Part shown: positions 49,652 to 57,706 of the stretch, in pieces
How the letters are laid out: every line of letters begins with the position of its first letter
How positions within the stretch are numbered: the stretch's first letter is position 1
DNA from: Arthrobacter sp. DNA4
Lineage (GTDB): Bacteria > Actinomycetota > Actinomycetes > Actinomycetales > Micrococcaceae
Reading direction: 5' to 3'
Length of the DNA stretch: 64,000 nucleotides
Assembly: GCF_024362385.1 (NCBI RefSeq)
Contig: NZ_CP101466.1
Coordinates: 3,968,001-4,032,000 of the forward strand
Made by a program: the position numbers and the translations under genes
Notes under the pieces: generated by a model
The model's input: only the letters and a program-made list of their open reading frames with translations
Told to the model about the DNA's origin: nothing
Databases searched by the model: none

Positions 49652-51040
49652 TTAATGCGCAGTTTCTGCCGCCACCTGCGCATAGGACGCCGACACCCGG
49701 CGGTAGACCGGGGTCAGGAAGGCCAGCAGTGCCGCCACGATCATGATGATCCCGGCCACCAGGAACACCAAGGCGATGCCGCGCGAGGTGCCCTCACCCA
49801 GCAGCGGTGCCAGGAACGCGGCGCCGTCCGCGGACCGCGCATACGGGATGATCCAGAACTGGGCGATGGGCGCGACGAGGAACGCCGTGACGGGGGCCGC
49901 GGCGGACTCAAAGGCCATGGCGAACCCGAAGACACGCCCCTGCCGTTCCAGCGGCACCACCCGTTGGATCACGGTTTGTTCTGCCGCTTCCACGAACGGG
50001 ACCAGCACCAGGTACAGCCAGATCCCCAGGATGTAGAGCCACGCCCACTCCCGCAGCGTAAAGACCGCGCCGAGTACGCCCATGGCCGCCACTGCGATCA
50101 GGAGGGTGCGCAAGGGGTTGGCGCCAAGCCCGAACTTACCGATCACGGCACCGCCAAGGATGAATCCCGTGGAACCAACCGCAAAGACCGCACCCCACAT
50201 CTCCACCGAAAACATTTCCAGCCCGTACGGGTCCATCAGCGCCATGTAGACACCGCCGATGAAGTTGTTGAACGTTGAAAACAGGATCAGCGCGAACAGG
50301 CCCGATATAGCCAGCACTGCCGTAAACGAGCCCCGGAGATCGAATCCACCGTGGGCGTCCGATGCCGCCGCACGCAGCTCCTCGGGCATCCGGAGGGTCA
50401 GCAGGTGTGCCGCAGCCAGCGCCGTGAGCACCAGTGCGACGGCGATGGTCCAGCCCATGCCCAGCAACCCGACGGACAGTCCGGACAGCAGGGAGGTGAC
50501 GATGAACATCAGGCCCTGCACCATCCCCACCAGCCCGTTGGCATTCGCCCGCCGTTCCGGTTCGATGAGGATGGTCACTGTGGTGGATAGGGCGATGTTC
50601 CGCAGGTTCTCCACCACGGCGCCGACCAGGATGATCAGGGTAAAAATCCAGAACCATGGCTGCCCCAGGTCCAGCAGGGATGGGGCAGGCGTGAGCAGGA
50701 ACATCACCCCGGACAGCACGAACATCACCAGGGTGAATCCGGCGGCGAAGCGCATCACTGCGAGCTTGCGGTAACGGTCCACGAACGTGCCGAAGCTGAT
50801 GCTGGACAGCGCAATCAACAGCATGTAAGCGCCACCCACCACGCCCGTGGCGATGACGTTGCGCGTCTCCAGGTACAGCCAGAACGTCAGCGCGAACCAC
50901 AGGTAGCTGGTGGTGATGTTGGCCAGTGCCGTGTTGACCAGGATTCCGGCGAAGGTGCGGGAGCGCTCAGCCGGCGTTCGCAGGGAGGCGGCAAGGGTAT
51001 CCGGATCCGCGGCAGCACTGCCCGGTTCCTGCTGGGTCAT
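49652..51040 (-). CDS. MFS transporter
   Basis: A 462-residue major facilitator protein with about twelve hydrophobic segments, of the MFS_3/enterobactin-exporter-like group (TSYLWFALTFWLYLETRNVI, ISFGTFVDRYRKLAVMRFAA with the loop 2-3 motif, ALSTTVTILIEPERRANANG, PLERQGRVFGFAMAFESAAA). The ERRANANGLVGM and ERQGRVFG segments are typical of drug or siderophore exporters. It is alone; no cargo can be named. The ATG at 51040 is preferred to 51064 for its GGGACGC site. Confidence 0.87.
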   Translation of the reverse strand: MTQQEPGSAAADPDTLAASLRTPAERSRTFAGILVNTALANITTSYLWFALTFWLYLETRNVIATGVVGGAYMLLIALSSISFGTFVDRYRKLAVMRFAAGFTLVMFVLSGVMFLLTPAPSLLDLGQPWFWIFTLIILVGAVVENLRNIALSTTVTILIEPERRANANGLVGMVQGLMFIVTSLLSGLSVGLLGMGWTIAVALVLTALAAAHLLTLRMPEELRAAASDAHGGFDLRGSFTAVLAISGLFALILFSTFNNFIGGVYMALMDPYGLEMFSVEMWGAVFAVGSTGFILGGAVIGKFGLGANPLRTLLIAVAAMGVLGAVFTLREWAWLYILGIWLYLVLVPFVEAAEQTVIQRVVPLERQGRVFGFAMAFESAAAPVTAFLVAPIAQFWIIPYARSADGAAFLAPLLGEGTSRGIALVFLVAGIIMIVAALLAFLTPVYRRVSASYAQVAAETAH

Positions 51041-51135
51041 GCGTCCCAGTGTAGTGAGGGGCACCAGGAGCCAACAGGGTGGAAACTGGGCTGATGGGGA
51101 GACACTCAGCTCCGCGGGATGAGGAAGGGATGGTT

Positions 51136-51528
51136 ATGGACAGCGAAACGGACAAGGAAATACCTGCAGCCGGGACGGACCCCCGCTTGGCGCTGCTGCT
51201 GGCCTCGATCTTTGAGGCAGGCGATGACGCAACAGTGGAGCTCACCGTGGTGGTTGATGGAGCCGTGATCTCCGGATCGGTTGTGTCGGAGCACGCGTGG
51301 ACGCAGCGGCAAAATGACCAGGTCCGGATCGGGAGCTGGGCCATCGCCGGAGTTCTCGACGCCTATGGGTCCCCGTCTGGCGAGGCCGGCACGGAAGCCC
51401 AGCCACGGTACCTCCACTTCCTGGCGCCGGTGCTGCTCTCAGGGGGAACCAGGGTTCCGCTGCAGGCCACCCGGGTTGACCTGCGCAGGGTCGCCGCCTG
51501 GAGCATTGGCCGGATTCCCGGCGACTAG
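51136..51528 (+). CDS. hypothetical protein, faint similarity to GvpU-like proteins
   Basis: A 130-residue soluble protein. TDPRLALLLASIFEAGDDAT and ELTVVVDGAVISGSVVSEHAW recall small proteins annotated as gas vesicle accessory GvpU-like, with a strand VVVDGAVISG that is the best-kept part. There are no gas vesicle genes here, so that role is doubtful. The start at 51136 has GGAAGGG at good spacing; 51130 is an alternative. It ends 9 bp before a GNAT gene and likely shares its transcript. Confidence 0.6.
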   Translation: MDSETDKEIPAAGTDPRLALLLASIFEAGDDATVELTVVVDGAVISGSVVSEHAWTQRQNDQVRIGSWAIAGVLDAYGSPSGEAGTEAQPRYLHFLAPVLLSGGTRVPLQATRVDLRRVAAWSIGRIPGD

Positions 51529-51537
51529 GATCGCACC

Positions 51538-52110
51538 ATGGCCATTGAGGTGCGCCCGGCAACCAGCTTCGAGGACGTCAAAATACTCGTCGGGCCCAAA
51601 CGGCCCGACGCCACCGTCTGCTGGTGCCTGAGCTACCGGATTCCCTCGAAGCAGAACGTGTCATTGCGGGGCGAAGAGCGCGGGGAGCTGGTCAGGCAGT
51701 TGGTGGCGCAGGATCCGCCGCCAGGCGTGGTGGCGTACGACGGCGGCGAACCGGTCGGGTGGGCAGCGGTGCACCCGCGTGCGGACACCAGTTTTGCCCG
51801 GAACCGCAGAATCCCGCACGTGGATGACCGGGACGCCTGGTCTGTCTGGTGCTTGCGCGTCCGTCCCGGCCACCGGGGCAGGGGAATCTCGCACCATCTG
51901 CTGGCCGTCGCCGTCGCCCTGGCCCGCGATTATGGGGCTCCCGTGGTGGAGGGCTATCCCGTGGACAACGGCGGCCACAAGGTGGACCTCACCATGGCTT
52001 ATGTGGGAACCCGCAGGCTGTTCGAGGATGCAGGCTTCACCAAGGCGGCAGACACAACCTCGGTGCTCAACGGCTTTCCCCGGGTGCTGATGAGGCTGGA
52101 GCTGGCATGA
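51538..52110 (+). CDS. GNAT family N-acetyltransferase
   Basis: A 190-residue acetyltransferase. The acetyl-CoA loop is VRPGHRGRGISHHLL, after the strand VWCLRV; IEVRPATSFEDVKILVGPKR opens the domain, and CWCLSYRIPSK is a segment seen in a subgroup of GNAT proteins with unknown substrate. FEDAGFTKAADT is the C-terminal part. It follows the preceding unknown gene by 9 bp. Confidence 0.85.
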   Translation: MAIEVRPATSFEDVKILVGPKRPDATVCWCLSYRIPSKQNVSLRGEERGELVRQLVAQDPPPGVVAYDGGEPVGWAAVHPRADTSFARNRRIPHVDDRDAWSVWCLRVRPGHRGRGISHHLLAVAVALARDYGAPVVEGYPVDNGGHKVDLTMAYVGTRRLFEDAGFTKAADTTSVLNGFPRVLMRLELA

Positions 52111-52115
52111 CAGCT

Positions 52116-52232
52116 CTACTTCCGGCGCCAGTACTTGCCCCAGTCGACTTCCATGGCCCACAACGCAAGCAGCAGCGCGTCCATGGTCATGAGTCCCGCC
52201 ATCAGGTACGACCAGCCCAGCAACAAACTCAC
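52116..52232 (-). CDS. 38-residue single-pass membrane peptide
   Basis: A very short gene on the minus strand with a GTG start and a good ribosome site (CAGGAG, 7 bases before). The product, 38 residues, is almost one membrane helix (LMAGLMTMDALLLALWAMEV) followed by a positive tail WGKYWRRK, so its C terminus should stay in the cytoplasm. Its stop lies 6 bp past the GNAT gene end on the other strand. Similar tiny membrane peptides modulate transporters or kinases; no partner is known here. Confidence 0.55.
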   Translation of the reverse strand: MSLLLGWSYLMAGLMTMDALLLALWAMEVDWGKYWRRK

Positions 52233-52283
52233 AGCAATCTCCTGACTATCCCCCAGCCAATCGATTGCTGCTAAGTGTGGCAC

Positions 52284-52565
52284 CTACAGGGCCGCTACGG
52301 AATGCCCTCCGCCCGCAGTCTTTAAAAGGGCCTCAAGCCTGTGGTGCGCCTCGGTCTCCAGCTTGAGCCGGTGGGTGAGCCTTTCCACCTGGCGGGACAT
52401 GTCCTCCCCCACCTGCAGCCGGTCCCCCGGCCAACTGGATACTTCCCGTGATTCGGCGAGCGCATGCTCAAGTTCCCGGGCAGCGGCCCGCACTTTCCGG
52501 GAGTGGAAGAGGACGCGCAGCAGCGCCCTGGCTTTGTCCATCCCGCTCTTTTTGACGTATTCCAT
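52284..52565 (-). CDS. small coiled-coil hypothetical protein
   Basis: A 93-residue, highly charged helical protein. LRVLFHSRKVRAAARELEHA and EDMSRQVERLTHRLKLETEA have heptad spacing of a coiled coil. The start MEYVKKSGMDK follows GGCGGGGAAGCC. It is divergent from the receiver-phosphatase gene, 246 bp away, and may belong with the partner-switching cluster, which also has a coiled-coil segment in its glycosyltransferase; that link is only positional. No family is recognised. Confidence 0.6.
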   Translation of the reverse strand: MEYVKKSGMDKARALLRVLFHSRKVRAAARELEHALAESREVSSWPGDRLQVGEDMSRQVERLTHRLKLETEAHHRLEALLKTAGGGHSVAAL

Positions 52566-52811
52566 TGGCTTCCCCGCCTTCCGCAAGCCGTACAGCCCCC
52601 GCGCGGATCGTCGTCCCACCCTGCTGCCTGGAAGGCTGCTGCCGTTCTTCGAGTGTGACCGGCGTTCCTCAACGTCCCGGCAAGCAGGCACCAAGATTTC
52701 CGCAAGATCTGCTGGGTGCGGATCAATGCATCCGGACCTGTCAGCGACGCCACCGGAACCTGTGAAGCCTAAGACATGCCCTGTGCGCCTTAATACGGTA
52801 GAAGTAGAGCT

Positions 52812-53924
52812 ATGGTCTCTCCCTCCGAATCCCGCCGTGCGGTTGTCATCGAAGATGACCCGGACATCCGCGGACTGCTGGTCCGTGTCCTGGTCAAGCA
52901 GGGCTTCGACGTCACCCAGGCGGGAGCCGGCCTGCCGGGTGTGGAGGAGGTCCGCCGCCGCAAGCCGGACCTGGTGACGCTGGACCTCAATCTCCCGGAT
53001 CTCGACGGACTCGAGGTCTGCAAGCTGTTGAGGGACTTCTCGGACGCCTTCATCGTGATGCTCACCGCGCGGGCAGACGAACTGGACAAGCTGACGGGCC
53101 TGGACAACGGCGCCGACGAATACATCAGCAAGCCGTTCAGCCCCCGCGAGCTGCAGTCCCGGATCAATGCGCTGTTCCGCCGCCGGCCCTCCGCCGCCGC
53201 TGAATCCGCTGCCCGGGGCGAGCTGGAACGCGCCACCGAGGTGCAGCAAAGCCTCCTCCCCAAGGAGGACATCCGGGTGGACGGCTACGACGTGGCAGGC
53301 CTCTTCCGGCCCTCCCGCAGCGTGGGCGGCGACTTCTATGACTGGTACCAGACCCCTGGCGGGCTCCACCTGACCTTCGCCGACGCCATGGGCAAGGGCA
53401 TGGGCGCGGCACTGATCGCAGCCACCGTCCGTGCCGTCATGCGCTCCACCGGCCTGCGCCAGGACCTCGACGCCGGGTTCGCCTCAGCCAGCAAGGCGAT
53501 CGCTGCGGACCTGGACTCCTCCAACTCCTTCGTCACCCTGTTCCACGCCCGGCTGGACGCAGCGTCCGGCAAGGTCAGCTATGTCGACGCCGGACACGGC
53601 CTTGCGCTGCACGTCCAGCCCGTGGGCCCCGCGGACCGCCTCCCCTCGGGCGGGCCACCGGTGGGCGCCTGGCCGGGGACCCAGTGGCCGAAGGCAGAGC
53701 TGGAACTGGCCGAGGGCGATTCCCTGGTGGTGGTCAGCGACGGAGTCCTGGACGTCTTTGAATCGGTGGAGGACTTCACCGACGCCGTGCAGCAGGCTAC
53801 GCAGGCGGCAGCCTCGGCGCAGGAAGCGACCAACTCCATCCTGGCCCTCGCCCCCGCAGAGACCGCCGAGGACGACGTCACGGTGGTCGTGGTCCGCCGG
53901 CTTCCCGAGGAGATGGCCGCGTGA
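52812..53924 (+). CDS. receiver-PP2C (RsbU/SpoIIE type) phosphatase
   Basis: A 370-residue response regulator. The receiver domain (1-120) has E14, D15 and D16, phospho-acceptor D58 in LDLNLPDLDG, and YISKPFSPREL. A short helical linker leads to a SpoIIE-type PP2C phosphatase (about 140-365), with metal-binding Asp in VGGDFYDWY and ADAMGKGMGAALI, then YVDAGHGLAL and VVSDGVLDVFE. It should dephosphorylate the STAS antagonist encoded two genes downstream, releasing it to bind the kinase. Its stop overlaps the glycosyltransferase start by 4 nt. Confidence 0.93.
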   Translation: MVSPSESRRAVVIEDDPDIRGLLVRVLVKQGFDVTQAGAGLPGVEEVRRRKPDLVTLDLNLPDLDGLEVCKLLRDFSDAFIVMLTARADELDKLTGLDNGADEYISKPFSPRELQSRINALFRRRPSAAAESAARGELERATEVQQSLLPKEDIRVDGYDVAGLFRPSRSVGGDFYDWYQTPGGLHLTFADAMGKGMGAALIAATVRAVMRSTGLRQDLDAGFASASKAIAADLDSSNSFVTLFHARLDAASGKVSYVDAGHGLALHVQPVGPADRLPSGGPPVGAWPGTQWPKAELELAEGDSLVVVSDGVLDVFESVEDFTDAVQQATQAAASAQEATNSILALAPAETAEDDVTVVVVRRLPEEMAA

Positions 53925-55874
53925 CCCGCTTCTGGACCCGCGTGGTGGTGGTACTCACTGTCCTGACCGGCCTGAACTACATCGCCTGGCGCTGGGCGGC
54001 GTCCCTCAACTGGGATGCCTGGTGGATCGCCCTCCCCCTGGTGGTGGCTGAAACCTACAGCCTCATCGACGTCATGCTCTTCGGCATGACGGTGTGGAAG
54101 CTGAAGATCCGCAAGGGTGCGCCGCAGCCGCCGCACGACGCCACGGTGGACGTCTTCATCACCACGTACAACGAGGACCTGGACATGGTCCTCACCACGG
54201 CGCTGGCGGCCCAGAAGATCCGGCACCCGCACAGCACCTGGATCCTGGACGACGGCGCACGGCCGGAACTCAAGGCGCTGTGCGAACAGCACGGCCTGGG
54301 CTACGTCACCCGGAGCGAGGACTGGACCAAGGACCTCCCCCGGCACGCGAAGGCGGGCAATCTCAACAATGCCCTCATGGTCACCCACGGCGAGTTCCTG
54401 CTGATCCTGGACGCGGACCAGATCCCCGAGCCGGACATCCTGGAAAAGACCCTGGGCTACTTCAACAACCGCCGCGTGGCCCTGGTCCAGACACCCCAGT
54501 ACTTCAGCAACGTTCCTGACAGCGACCCGCTGGGCAGCCAGGCACCGCTGTTCTACGGCCCCATTCAGCAGGGCAAGGACGGCTGGAACGCCGCCTTCTT
54601 CTGTGGCTCCAACGCCATCCTGCGCCGGGAGGCCCTGATGCAGCTGGGCCTGGTGGGCTACGTCAAGGAGACCGAAAAGAGCATCCGCCGTGCGCTGGCC
54701 GCCTCCCGGGCAGCCATCAAGCAGGCCCGGAAGTCGGCGGACGTGGAGTCACCCCTGGTGGCGGAGGTCCTGGACGAGGTGGAGGCCGCCACCCGCGAAG
54801 CCCAGGAGGAAGTGGACGCGGCCCCTCAGCGAGGTCACCTACCGGGTCCGCCGCCGCGTGGACGCCGCGGTCCAGACCCTGGTCCAGGCCGACGTCGCAG
54901 CCCTGCAGGCGGACCTTGAGGAAATTGCCGCCATGGAACTGGCCCACGTGGGCGAGTCCGGCGTCCCGGTAGTGGCGGACGACGCAGTCCAGCGCATGTC
55001 CGCCCGTGACTGGTCGCCCCTGGGTGCCCTGGAATCCGTCCAGGCCGTGCTGGATGCGCTGACCGTGGAACGCAGCAACGAAGCCCAGCCCGTCATGCCC
55101 CTGGCCACCATCTCCGTCACCGAGGATATGGCCACCGCCATGCGCATGCACGCCATGGGCTGGGAAAGCGTCTACCACCACGAGATCCTGGCGTACGGCC
55201 TGGCGCCTGAGGACATAGCCACCATGCTGACGCAGCGGCTCCGCTGGGCGCAGGGCACCATCCAGGTGCTGCTCCGCGAGAACCCCCTGGTGCAGAAGGG
55301 CCTCAAGCTCGGCCAGCGGCTGATGTATTTCGCCACGATGTGGACGTACCTCAGCGGCTTCGCGGCGGTCATCTACTTCGCGGCGCCCATCATTTACCTG
55401 CTGCTGGGCATCCTGCCGGTCAGCAGCCTCAGCTGGGACTTCTTCATCCGGTTCATTCCGTTCATGGTGGTCAACCAGCTGCTGTTCGCAGTGGCCGGAC
55501 GTGGCATCCCCACGTGGCGCGGGCAGCAGTACAGCCTTGCGCTGTTCCCCACCTGGATCAAGGCATGCACGACGGCGGCCCGCAACGTCTGGTTCGGCCG
55601 TCCCCTTGGGTTTGCCGTCACCCCCAAGGCACGCCAAAGCGGCGGACCCAGCTGGAGCCTCATCCGGCCCCAGATCGTGGTGTCCATCCTGCTGGCGCTG
55701 GCCGCCGTCGTCGGAATTGCCCGTCTGGTAACCGGCCTGGCGGAACCGCTGGGCACCCTGGTCAACGTCGTCTGGGTGGTCTTTGACCTGGTGGTCATGA
55801 GCATCCTGGTCCGCGCCGTCCTCTACAAGGGGTACGAACCGGCCGCAGAACCTGCAAACAGAGAGGAATCCTGA
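53921..55874 (+). pseudogene. cellulose-synthase-like glycosyltransferase (GT2), one-base frameshift in a C run
   Basis: A membrane glycosyltransferase of about 650 residues if repaired, polymerising sugar from a nucleotide sugar. Two N-terminal helices precede the GT2 domain with IFITTYNEDLD-like DVFITTYNEDLDMV, LDDGARPELK, LILDADQIPEPD, FFCGSNAILRREAL, TED (SVTEDMATAMRMHAMGWES) and QRLRW; four or five helices follow. Between the GSNAILRREAL and TED motifs lies an insert of about 150 residues with coiled-coil heptads, not seen in BcsA. The frame breaks at CCCC 54822-54825, where one C is extra. The GTG start overlaps the phosphatase stop, and the end overlaps the STAS gene. Confidence 0.8.
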
Positions 55875-56206
55875 TGGAGTTCAGTTATGAGGTCAAAGAC
55901 TCGTACGCGGAGGTTAAGGCGGACGGGCGGCTGAACATGGTCTCCGCGCCCAAGCTGCGCGAGTTCGTGACGGACGTGATCGCGGGTGGGTCCAACCGGA
56001 TCGTGGTCAACCTGGAAAACACCGCGTTCATGGACTCCTCGGGCCTCGGCGCGCTGATCGGTTGCCTGAAGGCTGCCCGGCAGGCCGGCGGGGACCTGCG
56101 GATCGCTGCCGTGCAGCCGCAGGTGAACATGGTCCTGAAGCTGACCAGCATGGACAAGGTCCTCACCGCCTACCCCACGGCCCAGGAGGCGTTCAGCAAT
56201 GACTGA
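55874..56206 (+). CDS. STAS domain anti-sigma factor antagonist (RsbV type)
   Basis: A 110-residue single STAS-domain protein. VVNLENTAFMDSSGLGALIG carries the conserved Ser that the partner kinase phosphorylates (DSSGLG). The unphosphorylated form should bind the kinase. Its ATG overlaps the glycosyltransferase stop by one base and its end overlaps the kinase gene by 8 bp. Confidence 0.93.
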   Translation: MEFSYEVKDSYAEVKADGRLNMVSAPKLREFVTDVIAGGSNRIVVNLENTAFMDSSGLGALIGCLKAARQAGGDLRIAAVQPQVNMVLKLTSMDKVLTAYPTAQEAFSND

Positions 56207-56624
56207 GGTCCTGGCTTCGCGCAGCTTCCGGGGACCCGCTGCCGAGGACGCCATCGAGGCGGTCCACAACGACCTCGACAGCCTTTGGCTCGACGTTCCG
56301 TTCGTCAATGACATGGACCAGATGACGTTCACGACGGCGGTCATCGAGTCCGCGTCCAACATCGTCCAGCACGCCCAGCCCGCCGGGGACCGGGAGGTGG
56401 AACTGGGTGTGGAGACCACCGTGCAGCCGGTCATGCTGCAGGCACGGGTCAGCGCCTACCATGCAAAGCCGCCGTTCGGCCCCATGGAGCCGGCCGTCCC
56501 GGGCGAGGACGCAGAGTCCGGCCGCGGCCTGGCACTGATCGAGGCACTGGTGACCACGGTGACCTTCGAACGCCAGGACGGCACCAACACTTGGGTCCTG
56601 TCACGGACGTCATCACAGGACTAG
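56199..56624 (+). CDS. anti-sigma factor-type serine kinase (RsbW-like HATPase)
   Basis: A 141-residue GHKL ATPase of the RsbW/SpoIIAB kind. The N box AVIESASNIVQHA and the G2 loop ESGRGLALIEAL are visible; the G1 region (AYHAKPPFGPM) is degenerate, lacking the usual DxGxG, which is unusual. It should phosphorylate the STAS partner and hold a target. No sigma factor is encoded nearby, so the target may be the glycosyltransferase or a distant sigma factor. It is the last gene of the coupled four-gene unit. Confidence 0.85.
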   Translation: MTEVLASRSFRGPAAEDAIEAVHNDLDSLWLDVPFVNDMDQMTFTTAVIESASNIVQHAQPAGDREVELGVETTVQPVMLQARVSAYHAKPPFGPMEPAVPGEDAESGRGLALIEALVTTVTFERQDGTNTWVLSRTSSQD

Positions 56625-56666
56625 GGCTCCCAACGGCTTGACAGTGCACCGCACCTGCTCTTGAAT

Positions 56667-56703
56667 ATTACGTATGCTGAAATAACAGTTCCATGATGCG
56701 GAA
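56667..56703 (+). promoter_or_regulatory. IclR-like double operator before uraD
   Basis: ATTA-CGTATGC-TGAA (56667-56681) and TTCC-ATGATGC-GGAA (56689-56703) stand 22 bp apart and repeat the design seen before hyi. The better site matches the hyi site at 12 of 15 bases and lies 88 bp before the uraD start. Confidence 0.6.
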
Positions 56704-56791
56704 GCCTTGCCCGAGGGTAGGCGCCGGACTATCCGGCATCCGCATAGCCGTCACCATGGATGCCAGCATGACCCCAAGGATTGCGACCAGC

Positions 56792-57289
56792 ATGAAGCTT
56801 GCCGAATTCAACAGCGCGGATGCCGCCGCCGCCCAAGCCATCCTCCGGCCCTGCATCGACGTCAGCCGCTGGGTGGAGGCGGTGGCCGGAGCCCGGCCCT
56901 ACGCGGACCGCGACGAGCTCCTGGCGTTTGCCACCGAGGCCGCCAGCCCCTTCACCCCGGCCGAGGTGGAAGCCGCCATGGCCCACCACCCCAGGATCGG
57001 GGAACGCCCGACGGCGGCCAGCACCGAGGCGTCCATGTCCCGTTCCGAGCAGGCCGGGGTGGACCCGGCGGATACTGCTGTCGCCGACTCCCTGGCACGC
57101 GGGAACCGGGAATACGAGGAGAAGTTCGGCCGCGTCTTCCTGATCCGGGCGGCCGGACGCAGCGCGCAGGACATCCTGGCAGCGCTGGACCAGCGGCTCA
57201 CCAACTCTCCCGAAGAAGAAGACAGCATCGTGGCCCAGCAGTTGCGCGAAATCGCCGTACTGCGGCTCGAAGGAGTGATCAGCGAATGA
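56792..57289 (+). CDS. uraD: OHCU decarboxylase
   Basis: A 165-residue enzyme that decarboxylates 2-oxo-4-hydroxy-4-carboxy-5-ureidoimidazoline to S-allantoin, the last step of urate oxidation. The catalytic His lies in AHHPRIGER, with SRSEQAGVD and NREYEEKFGRVFLIRAAGRS as family stretches. Three upstream ATGs (56693, 56756, 56768) are in frame; the one at 56792 matches the family start MKLAEFN, and the first falls inside the operator. Its stop overlaps the uraH start (ATGA). Urate oxidase is not in the window. Confidence 0.9.
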   Translation: MKLAEFNSADAAAAQAILRPCIDVSRWVEAVAGARPYADRDELLAFATEAASPFTPAEVEAAMAHHPRIGERPTAASTEASMSRSEQAGVDPADTAVADSLARGNREYEEKFGRVFLIRAAGRSAQDILAALDQRLTNSPEEEDSIVAQQLREIAVLRLEGVISE

Positions 57290-57624
57290 GTGTTTCCCAT
57301 GTGACCACCCACATCCTTGACACCGGCGCCGGGCGCCCGGCGGCGGGTGTCGCCGTCGTCCTTTCGAAGAACGACGCCGGCACCTGGCGTGAGCTGGCGA
57401 CCTCCAGCACCGACGCTGATGGCCGGGCCAAGGACTTGGGGCCGGAGCAGCTGGAACCCGGCCACTACAAATTGAACTTCGCCACGGGCGCCTACTACGC
57501 GGGCTTGCAGACGCGGACGTTCTTCCCGGAAGTGGACCTGGTCTTCGAAGTCACCGGCCCCGAGCACTACCACGTGCCCCTGCTCCTGAGCCCGTTCGCG
57601 TACTCCACCTACCGCGGCAGCTAG
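57286..57624 (+). CDS. uraH: 5-hydroxyisourate hydrolase
   Basis: A 112-residue transthyretin-fold enzyme that hydrolyses 5-hydroxyisourate to OHCU, the step before UraD. The signatures are VTTHILDTGAGRPAAGV near the start, the metal-free catalytic His and Arg in this fold, EPGHYKLNF, and the C-terminal YRGS that defines the family. It is coupled to uraD by an ATGA overlap. Confidence 0.95.
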   Translation: MSVSHVTTHILDTGAGRPAAGVAVVLSKNDAGTWRELATSSTDADGRAKDLGPEQLEPGHYKLNFATGAYYAGLQTRTFFPEVDLVFEVTGPEHYHVPLLLSPFAYSTYRGS

Positions 57625-57706
57625 CGGGCCCGCACGGGCTTCCGCGGCCCGGCTGGCCTGCCGCAATGTCACGGCCGTCACATTAACCGGCATAGGATCA
57701 GGAAGT

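Noticed and set aside
54690..55874. Second half of the glycosyltransferase as an independent gene
   Set aside because: It starts in mid-domain without a ribosome site and joins the first half by a one-base change, so it is treated as one interrupted gene.
56693..56791. Longer N terminus of uraD from ATG 56693
   Set aside because: The codon falls within the IclR-like operator and the added residues are unlike the family.
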